From assembly GCA_033816765.1 (NCBI GenBank), contig CM066288.1, positions 1,240,001-1,304,000 of the forward strand: a DNA stretch of 64,000 nucleotides, in the 5' to 3' direction. Shown piece by piece: positions 56,990-64,000 of the stretch (position 1 is the stretch's first letter; each line of letters opens with the position of its first letter). The notes beneath the pieces were generated by a model. That model was given only the letters and a program-made list of their open reading frames with translations. It was not told where the DNA came from and made no database searches. The position numbers and the translations under genes are program-made. The stretch is from Nothopassalora personata (taxonomy: Eukaryota > Ascomycota > Dothideomycetes > Mycosphaerellales > Mycosphaerellaceae).

Positions 56990-57701
56990 TGGTTGTGACA
57001 AAGAATGATGTCTGGAGGAGAGAAGCCTCGGCAATGTTCTGCTTCTACAAGGACCACGATTTGCTGAAGAAGCAGCGGACGCTAGCGGCAGACATCTATC
57101 TCGCACTTTCCTGACTCTCATGCGTTTTCGCGACGACCACTTGCAGCATCTCGCAAGGCCGCCGCACGTCTCAAAGTCCAGCTGCTCTGGTCAGAGACAC
57201 TCGTATCGATCTGGCAGGGCATGTACTCCTCCCTACGACGCGAGTATCACAGGTATGACAATGCAGTTACCGCAACTGTCTTGAGGAGCCGTCGAAAGAA
57301 CAGCGAAAAAGGCATAGACAAGGAAGTGGTGAAGAACACCAAGTGGCTTGCAAATATCCTCAATACGTCGATAATGCCGTGAAAAATGCCCGGACCCGGC
57401 AATGCTGTCGGCCATCACGGGCGAATGTGCACTACGTACACTCAGCGAACTCACGCAGTGCACAGAGTTGTGTAAGACGTTGGAGGCGAAGCAGATACCC
57501 AACGTGGCTGATTTTCTTGTACTGTGTTCGCAAATACACGGCACTCTGCAAGCACTGCGGCCTTGCACGTACCAAGAGATCGAGCATTCTGCGTGTAGCG
57601 TAACTCCGACCTCCTCGACCTGTCCACCCACGGTCAGAAAAACGACCGCCTGGGCAGCATGGTGTGCAGAGCGCATGTGCGGCATGCCAGCCTGTCAATA
57701 A
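56990..57701 (+). pseudogene. Possible decayed or multi-exon gene of unknown function
   Basis: Three plus-strand pieces in different frames look protein-like. About 57007-57114 contains WRREASAMFCFYKDHD. 57152-57381 is basic, with LLWSETLVSIWQGMYSSLRR. 57402-57701 reads CALRTLSELTQCTELCKTLE and ends at a stop. I found no convincing introns joining them, so it may be a pseudogene broken by frameshifts. The opposite strand has overlapping open stretches too. Low certainty. Confidence 0.3.
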
Positions 57702-58353
57702 TCCAGCGAACAGTGAAGCTTGGGGAAAGCAACGCGCGCATCGATGGGGTCGATTGCGGTGATGAAGGTGAGTATTGGCGCAATAGTGCAGCGATCAGAA
57801 ACATAGCTGGATTGTGCCATTGTGATGTCTCCGTCTGGGCGTGTTCAAAGCCGTTTGCTCTTGCGTCCGCCACGCAAGCAGGAGACGGCCGAGCGGAAGC
57901 AACAAGAGAGGCAGTACCCTTGAAGCAGTTTTGGGCGACATCTGAAACGTACGCAAATGCAATACTAGCTTGTGACCTTGGTGGTAGATATGTCCGCGAT
58001 GGATGTTGCGCGGTACTTCTGCCAACTCGCGACCTCTGGTGAGCACCGCGTGGTGACTATCGGAGGATTGACCCTAGCCTGCGTCGTCAATGCTCCACTA
58101 GAACATGATTCGCTATCGGAGGATGTCGGTTGAGGCCGGGGGAGATTCAACTTTTCCCATCAACAACTTTAGACGCTTTCTTTATTACTTCACGACTTTG
58201 AACACCTTACTGCCTCATTAGTAGCTCAGGACCTCCGTTCTGCAATTTCTCCACTCCCGACCTCCGATCTCTGCACCTCCACGAGTCGCTGCACCGACTG
58301 ATCCGCCGAGCCTCCGAACGAAACTCCGCAAACCCCCGACTAACACCTGTACA
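57702..58353 (+). promoter_or_regulatory. Upstream region of the phosphate carrier gene
   Basis: No gene supported; a 127-codon plus-strand open stretch (57659-58042) looks random. The last 130 bp before the ATG are pyrimidine-rich (ctcc/ctcgacc runs), typical of strong fungal promoters and 5' leaders. Confidence 0.45.
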
Positions 58354-59594
58354 ATGAGCGGCACCGCAACAGTCCCACCGACGTCGACAGGCTCGTCGAA
58401 GCTCGACAGCATCAAGCAGAATGTTGAAGCTGCCGCTGAGCCAAAGAAGCTGTCTGGCGTCGCCCTCTACTCGCGCTTCGCTTTTGCCGGTGCCGTCTGC
58501 TGTTCCGTTACACACGGAGGTCTCACACCAGTCGATGTGTAAGTTCATATCATACAAGAGCCTACAAGCGCGGCGGAGCGCGCTCATAAACGAACGCCAG
58601 GCTTCGAAGGCAATGCTCAGCGGTCGATGCCGCGCTGAGGGATACACCATAACATAGCTGACCTAAGCCATTGAATAGCGTCAAGACCCGCATTCAGCTC
58701 GACCCAGTCACCTACAACCGTGGTCTCCTTGGCGGTTTCCGTCAGGTCATCCAGAATGAGGGCGCCGGCGCTCTCCTGACCGGTGTCGGCCCAACCTTCG
58801 CCGGTTACTTCCTCCAGGGTGCATTCAAGTTCGGTGGTTACGAGTTCTTCAAGCAGCAGTCGATCAACATACTCGGCTACGAGACTGCGTCCAACAACCG
58901 CACCGCCGTCTACCTTGGCTCCTCCGCGCTCGCCGAGTTCTTCGCCGACATTGCCCTTTGCCCTCTCGAGGCTACCCGTATCCGCATGGTGTCCGAGCCA
59001 ACCTTCGCCAACGGCCTTTTCCAGGGATTCGGCAAGATCGCCAGCCAAGAGGGTATCGGTGGTTTCTACTCTGGTTTCGGTCCAATTTTGTTCAAACAGT
59101 AAGTAGTACAAGCCTTTGACCTGCTCCGATCGCTAACCATAATCGCCAGGGTCCCATACACTATGGCCAAGTTCGTCGTGTACGAGAAGGTCTCCGAGGC
59201 TGCCTACACCCACTTCTTCGACAAGAACAAAACCAGCGCCAGTATGCAAACCGTCATCAACCTCGGTTCCGGTCTCATTGCTGGTTTCGCTGCCGCCATC
59301 GTCTCCCAGCCAGCCGACACCATGCTGTCGAAGATCAACAAGACCAAGGGTCTTCCAGGAGAGGGCACCACTAGCCGTCTGATCAAGATTGCCAAGGAGC
59401 TTGGTCTTCGTGGCTCGTACAGCGGTATCGGTGCACGTCTTTTCATGGTTGGAACTCTCACTGCCGGTCAATTCGCCATCTACGGTGACATCAAGAAGGC
59501 GATTGGTAAGTAATCTAGGGTATACTAGCGCTTTTGGAGATACAGATACTAACAAGGGGCAGGTGCCGTTGGTGGTGTCGAGATTTCCAAGTAA
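58354..59594 (+). CDS. mir1: Mitochondrial phosphate carrier (MIR1/PIC2 type), 4 exons
   Basis: Inner-membrane carrier importing phosphate for ATP synthesis. Exons 58354-58538, 58679-59098, 59150-59505, 59563-59594 give 993 nt, 330 residues, the usual size. All introns are GT-AG with GTAAGT donors; branch-like ctgacc, ctaacc and ctaac precede the acceptors. Three repeat signatures: PVDVVK (59-64), PLEATR (157-162), PADTML (256-261). The [14 protein letters not shown] context is typical of phosphate carriers, as opposed to ADP/ATP or citrate carriers. The final exon codes only the last ten residues, ending VEISK. The start is the first ATG with a Ser/Thr/Ala-rich N-terminus of about 35 residues. 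MIR1 versus PIC2 cannot be told from sequence alone. Confidence 0.93.
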
Positions 59595-60042
59595 ACGGTT
59601 GGCGAGGAAGATGATTTGATGCATGCAAAAGGAACGAGGGCGGACAACCTTAGATGACAGCTGTGTATCCCTTGGCTGGGCTGTTTCAGTGATACCCTGG
59701 CATTCTAGACGATAGAAGTTCTCAGGTTCTCCTTGGTGTACAGTAGAGCATTTAGGGAGCCGGCGTTCCTGCTTTGAATGCAATGACCTATTACCTTGAA
59801 CCATCCCACGAATGTAAGATCCACGACCACGCGCAAGACATGGCTCTGCGGATCTTCACATACGATAGTCCAACAACGAATCCTCATGAGCCTGGACACG
59901 TATTCATTTCTGGCATGTGCATGTAAATTCAACCTGCCCTTTCGGTCTCTCTCGGCTAGAAATTCGATCTCGGACCGAGAGCTCGCGAACTTGACGCGGT
60001 TGGACGCGCTCACCAAGACATGGTCCACAACCACGATTGAAC
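59595..60042. other. Intergenic region between carrier and CTF18 genes
   Basis: 3' end of the carrier gene and upstream region of CTF18. An open stretch on the minus strand (59705-60289) overlaps the CTF18 start and is a shadow. No RNA gene seen. Confidence 0.5.
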
Positions 60043-62661
60043 ATGACATCCTTCTATGACTCTGACAACGTCCCTGGCAGTGATGATCTGAGCGGATTAT
60101 ACGCCACGTCGACAGCACCGACTGCTTTCTCCGACGACCTCGTTGCGCTACACGCCGTTGAAAGTGAGAACAAACGCGTCCGACCGATTCAACGCATCTG
60201 GAAAACGAACGACGTCTTTCGCAGCGATCCCGCGTCCTCTCCCGTTCAGATGGCGACCACAATGCCTTCTTCGCCGCCAATCTCTCCATCGCCTAAGAAG
60301 CGTAAGCTCGGAGGCATCTTCACTGCGACACAGCGACCAGCCAAAGCGCAGAGGATATACTATGGCATTGACATTCACCGACTGCTCGAGGATGCCCGGG
60401 CGGAGGCGAGCATACCAAAGGCTGCATATCAGGCTCCAACACCACCGGCCGAGCCACCAGCGCTAGTCACCAAGAAGTCATCGTTGCTATGGACCGAGAA
60501 GTATCGTGCCAAGAAGTTCACCGATCTCGTGGGAGATGAGAGGACACATCGAGCGGTCATGCATTGGCTCAAAAGATGGGACCAGATTGTCTTTCCTGGC
60601 TCTTACCGACTCAAACCAAAAGTCAAGCAGGGCGATGGCGCATTTGAAGAGAAGCCACATCGCAAAATCCTCATGCTGACAGGCCCACCCGGCTTGGGAA
60701 AGACTACGCTAGCGCACGTCTGTGCTAAGCAGGCTGGCTACGAAGTGCAGGAGATCAACGCAAGTGATGAAAGGAGCAGCACTGTGGTCAAAGGACGCAT
60801 AAGAGACATGGTCGGCACCGAAAATGTGAAAGGCGTAGACACCAAGACGGTCGATGGGCAAACACGAAAGGCTGGCAAGCCGGTCTGTGTGGTGGTAGAT
60901 GAGGTTGACGGGGTTGTTGGCGGCAGCGGTGGAAGCGGTGAAGGAGGCTTCGTGAAGGCATTGATTGATCTCGTCACACTCGACCAGAAGAATTCGAACG
61001 CCCTGAGCACGCTGTCACAAGCACCAGCCAGGAAGAAGAAAGGCGACCGATTCCGGCTACTCCGTCCCTTGATTCTAGTATGCAACGACGTATACCATCC
61101 ATCCCTGAGGCCGCTACGACAGAGCACTCTGGCTGAGATAATCCATGTGCGGAAGGCGCCTATACAGACTATCACGACCCGGCTACAACAAGTCCTGCAG
61201 AAAGAGGGCGTACCTTGCGAGAGCGATGGTGTACGCCGACTGTGCGAAGCGACATGGGGTGTGTCGAACCGAAAGGAGGAGCGAAATGGCAATGGAGCAG
61301 GTGAAGGAGACATGCGAGGGATCATGGTCGTGGGAGAGTGGGTCGCTGGAAAGTTGCGAAACACTGACGATGGGAACGCTCGACTGACGCGCAAGTGGGT
61401 GGAGGAGCACGTTCTCAGCGATCTCCAGCATGGTGGTGGTGCTGCACGAGCTTTAGGGCGAGGCGGGCCCAAGGACATTGTGGAGCGTGTCTTTCAGGAA
61501 GGTGCCGGCTTTCCCAAGTCTTCGGCAAGCGTGACACCTCAGCAAAACGCCGATATCACCACGGCCAAAGGCGTTGCAGAGGGTCTTCGAAAAACGGCGA
61601 CTGAGCGATTGCGAGAGCTGGTGGATACACATGGCGAGTCTGACCGCATCATGACTGACTGCTTCTCCATGTACCCGACACGCAACTTCCAGGATAATGA
61701 CCTGCTGTCGAAGCCTGACTCTGCGTACGAGTGGCTGAACTTCCACGACCGTCTTTCCAGCGCAGTGTTTAGCAGCAACGAGTGGGAGCTGGCTCCATAC
61801 CTCAGCTCACCGATTCTGGCATTCCATCACCTCTTTGCCTCGCCCACCAGAGCACAGTATGATATCAAAGCCGGTGACGAGGACGATGAGACAACTATAC
61901 ATCCTTTCGCTGGACCAAGTGCTTCCTGGGCGGCGCATGAAGCTGAAAAGCAGAACGCTGCATATATCCAGACTTTGCAAGCTGCTCTTTCGCTGCCCTT
62001 GACACGACTGTACTGCTCAACTGCCGACATAACCACCGAGCTTCAGCCTTACCTTTTCCGCATGTTGTCGCCTAACGTTAACCCGATCGTCGTTGGTGGC
62101 AGTGGTAAGGACAAGAGTATCGCGTCTGTTCGCAAGGCTGCAGAGCAGACGCTGGTCAAACGAGCCGTGAATGCCCTGGGCGCGACTGGAGTGCGATTTG
62201 ATCGTGTCAAAGTGTCTCAAGAAGAGGGCATGTCATTCGGTCCACAGCAATGGATATACCGAATAGAGCCACCTCTCGACACGCTCTGCACGTACGAAAC
62301 AGGTGGCAAAGGGTTTGGCGACAGCGGTGGCAAGACCCGATATGCTGTTCGCCAAGTTATCGAGCAAGAATGGAAGAGAGAGGAGGCTCGACTCAATGAA
62401 GAGAGTCGCCTCGCGAGGTTTGGTGTTGTTGCCAGCGACGCGGTTCCTGCAAAGCGTGGCGGAACAGACGATCTTGAGGCGCCCAAGAAACGCATTGCTC
62501 GCGACTTCTTCGGCAGGCCGATCGCAGTTCCTGCTGATGGTGCGGTCGTGTCACATAAGGAGAAGAAGCCAGGCTTGACTGTTTGGGTGACGTACCATGA
62601 AGGCTTCTCGAATGCCGTGCGGAAGCCTATCACGCTCAAGGATCTGATGCAAGGCCTGTAA
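60043..62661 (+). CDS. ctf18: Chromosome transmission fidelity protein 18 (alternative clamp loader large subunit)
   Basis: 872 residues, single exon, ATG at 60043, TAA at 62659-62661. Ctf18 joins Rfc2-5, Dcc1 and Ctf8 to load and unload PCNA, needed for sister chromatid cohesion and replication checkpoint signalling in the nucleus. Basic stretch PKKRKL at residues 85-90 is a likely nuclear signal. LWTEKYRAKKFTDLVGDE near 150 opens the AAA+ domain. Walker A GPPGLGKTT lies near 213-221, INASDERS near 243-250, and Walker B VVVDEVDG near 283-290. The C-terminus EGFSNAVRKPITLKDLM is the conserved end of Ctf18 that binds Dcc1/Ctf8. Yeast Ctf18 is a little shorter (about 740). A Gly-rich insert (GGSGGSGEGG) follows Walker B. 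The in-frame TTG at 60037 is not needed as start. Confidence 0.95.
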   Translation: MTSFYDSDNVPGSDDLSGLYATSTAPTAFSDDLVALHAVESENKRVRPIQRIWKTNDVFRSDPASSPVQMATTMPSSPPISPSPKKRKLGGIFTATQRPAKAQRIYYGIDIHRLLEDARAEASIPKAAYQAPTPPAEPPALVTKKSSLLWTEKYRAKKFTDLVGDERTHRAVMHWLKRWDQIVFPGSYRLKPKVKQGDGAFEEKPHRKILMLTGPPGLGKTTLAHVCAKQAGYEVQEINASDERSSTVVKGRIRDMVGTENVKGVDTKTVDGQTRKAGKPVCVVVDEVDGVVGGSGGSGEGGFVKALIDLVTLDQKNSNALSTLSQAPARKKKGDRFRLLRPLILVCNDVYHPSLRPLRQSTLAEIIHVRKAPIQTITTRLQQVLQKEGVPCESDGVRRLCEATWGVSNRKEERNGNGAGEGDMRGIMVVGEWVAGKLRNTDDGNARLTRKWVEEHVLSDLQHGGGAARALGRGGPKDIVERVFQEGAGFPKSSASVTPQQNADITTAKGVAEGLRKTATERLRELVDTHGESDRIMTDCFSMYPTRNFQDNDLLSKPDSAYEWLNFHDRLSSAVFSSNEWELAPYLSSPILAFHHLFASPTRAQYDIKAGDEDDETTIHPFAGPSASWAAHEAEKQNAAYIQTLQAALSLPLTRLYCSTADITTELQPYLFRMLSPNVNPIVVGGSGKDKSIASVRKAAEQTLVKRAVNALGATGVRFDRVKVSQEEGMSFGPQQWIYRIEPPLDTLCTYETGGKGFGDSGGKTRYAVRQVIEQEWKREEARLNEESRLARFGVVASDAVPAKRGGTDDLEAPKKRIARDFFGRPIAVPADGAVVSHKEKKPGLTVWVTYHEGFSNAVRKPITLKDLMQGL

Positions 62662-62723
62662 GATGCAGTCGCTTTCTGCAACGAAGCCGCTCCCGTCTCA
62701 TGCCGTTGTATCACATCGATATA
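62662..62723. other. 3' region of ctf18
   Basis: Short stretch between the stop and the decayed reductase copy. No clear terminator motif. Confidence 0.4.
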
Positions 62724-62866
62724 ATGACTGGTCGGTCCAGACATAATACTACAGTGTCCAAGCCACTGCAGGCCCCGTTTACATCCACTTTGACCATTCG
62801 TGTCCCCAACAGTGCTCTCGTCAGGGTGTCAATCTCGTCAGACTTGATTTAGAAAGTGTTATTCGA
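62724..62866 (-). pseudogene. Decayed copy of the reductase exon 1
   Basis: About 140 bp similar, with many changes and small gaps, to 63605-63750 in the neighbouring reductase gene. The same blocks are gactggtcgg, aagcca, aggcc, tca/catcact, gatttgg/gattta and gaaagtgtt. It equals the NAD(P)-binding exon's second half. It points to an old tandem duplication of which only this part remains. Confidence 0.7.
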
Positions 62867-62984
62867 TTCAGGCTTGCTGCTGGACCGCTATAGCTTGACG
62901 CACAGCATCTGCGAGTGAGTCCACTCCGTTCTCCGTGTCGATTAGATGGTTGTCACGCTTCTCGTAGAGCGTGCCCCCCGAAGT
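62867..62984. other. Spacer behind the reductase gene
   Basis: No gene seen. Lies between the decayed copy and the stop of the reductase gene on the minus strand. Confidence 0.4.
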
Positions 62985-63875
62985 TCAAATTCGCCGGAGT
63001 GTAAGGGTGCCAGCCTTCGGAAGTCCTTGCGCCCAGGCCTCTTCCTCGAGTTGCTTCAACCGGTCGAGACTGGTATACGCGACATCCCATTTGACACCCA
63101 GCTGCCTCTCAAACTCGGCCACGATCTCTTCCGGTGTGGTGGTGAATGAGTTGACATGAATCGCTTTATTCTTCACGGCTTCTGGCTTCAGCAGTGCAGC
63201 GATGACAAGCTTCCCGACATCTCGCATGGTAGTGAGGGATATTTGACCCTTGCCATCGCCGAGAAGGACGGCCTTCTTTCGTGCCACATCAAACGTGCCT
63301 TCTGCTTCGTCCTCTGGCTTTTTGGCAGCAAGGTACAGTAATCCGTCAGCGTCGCCATAAGGACCGGTCACGACGTATGTGTACTCAAGATTCTTGGCGG
63401 TTTTCAGGGCTGCTCGGACCTTCAACTTTTGCTGATGTGGCTTTTCATAGGCAGAACTTTCCCAGTACTCGATGTCCGTGCCGTATTCTGAGGAGGAGAA
63501 CTTTTAAAAGATTAGCAGAAGGCAGTCGACTCATTCAGGAATTCATACACGCTTTATGTCTGGATGCTTATCAGCGAGCTCGATCAGCTGAATCTATCTG
63601 TCGATGACTGGTCGGCCCAAGCAAGATACGACGGTATCGAAGCCATTGTAGGCCTCTTTCACATCACTGTGAGATTTGGTGTCTCCAACGATGATCTCGG
63701 CGCCTCTTGCCTTCAGGCTATCGATCTCATCGGATTTGGTCCAGAAAGTGTTGTTGGACGTGAAGACTGCTATCCTGCCGAATTTGTGCTTGTTGTCCAG
63801 GATGGCACTGGTGATGTGGTGACCGATCAGGCCAGTGCCGCCGAAGATGAGGATGTTCTTGGTCGTCGCTGCCAT
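62985..63875 (-). CDS. NmrA-like / isoflavone reductase-like NAD(P)-binding protein, 2 exons
   Basis: Minus strand, exons 63875-63549 and 63500-62985, 843 nt, 280 residues. The intron (48 bp, 63548-63501) has donor GTATGA, branch-like CTAAT and acceptor AAG, phase 0. The N-terminus reads NILIFGGTGLIGHH, a Rossmann GGTGxxG fold, then GDTKSHSDVKEAYNGFDTVVSCLG, as in NmrA/PCBER-type atypical short-chain dehydrogenases. Exon 2 starts FSSSEYGTD, the family's (P)SEFG motif. The active-site Tyr-Lys of classical SDRs is absent, as usual for the group. Members are either reductases of phenylpropanoid-like compounds or redox sensors of nitrogen control; which one cannot be read here. It faces ctf18 tail to tail. 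Confidence 0.87.
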
Positions 63876-64000
63876 CTTGATAGTATATTTGTGCTCACTG
63901 AATCGAAAGAAAGACTACGTAGCTGTCTGTATGAGAGGTCAGGTCATGTTACATGCCGGGACTTGACTGTCAGATGTTCCATTCGTTGAAGCACGTTGGA
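63876..64000 (-). promoter_or_regulatory. Upstream region of the reductase gene
   Basis: Minus-strand leader and promoter up to the window edge. A short AT stretch (tagtatatttg, 63890-63900) lies just upstream of the ATG. Nothing else can be assigned. Confidence 0.4.

Noticed and set aside
57659..58650. Open frames 57659-58042 (plus) and 58207-58650 (minus) as genes
   Set aside because: The first has no recognisable features and lies in the promoter region; the second overlaps exon 1 and the leader of the phosphate carrier.
60037..60042. Start of ctf18 at TTG 60037
   Set aside because: Eukaryotic genes rarely use TTG; an ATG follows two codons later at 60043.

Overview
This looks like nuclear DNA of a filamentous ascomycete (Pezizomycotina; Dothideomycetes is only a guess). 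Three signs support this. Introns are short, with GTAAGT donors and CTAAC/CTGAC branch sites. The host genes are ordinary fungal housekeeping genes. Most of the window carries the scar of repeat-induced point mutation (RIP): CpA and TpG have become TpA while CpG is kept, so old coding frames are full of TAG/TAA where Gln/Trp codons stood.

Positions 1-56380 are a nest of transposons. From the left: a degraded Ty3-type element A1 (1-10455) holds a Copia element (3284-8646). Next is a 1,412-codon unrecognised frame U (10503-21438), split by a minus-strand Ty3 element Y (10833-17524). U is followed by a second partial A copy, A2 (21541-23735). Then comes Ty3 element X (23736-54374), a relative of Y, which was hit by two copies of another Ty3 family (Z1, plus strand, 25096-40338; Z2, minus strand, 40923-48641) and two young solo LTRs (49265-49699, 50584-50924). 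Z1 was in turn hit by element E (29937-37475). E is un-mutated: its two 193-bp LTRs look identical, its 5-bp target duplication is perfect, and gag and pol are open. A Copia LTR (56206-56380) closes the block.

From 56381 to the end the DNA has normal composition. It carries a mitochondrial phosphate carrier gene (58354-59594), a CTF18 clamp-loader gene (60043-62661) and, convergent to it, an NmrA-like reductase gene (62985-63875), with a decayed copy of the reductase's first exon between the last two.

The most unusual signals are these. A 26-bp palindrome occurs three times in unrelated flanks (a fourth copy is the A2 counterpart of the A1 one); it brackets U tightly and also sits between the A protease and pol frames. 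X and Y share a spliced-looking antisense gene between pol and the 3' LTR. E, Z, X and Y all show LTR/primer-site complementarity, with different sequences in each family, as expected for self-priming. E and Z share a gag/pol -1 frameshift layout with a conserved downstream hairpin.
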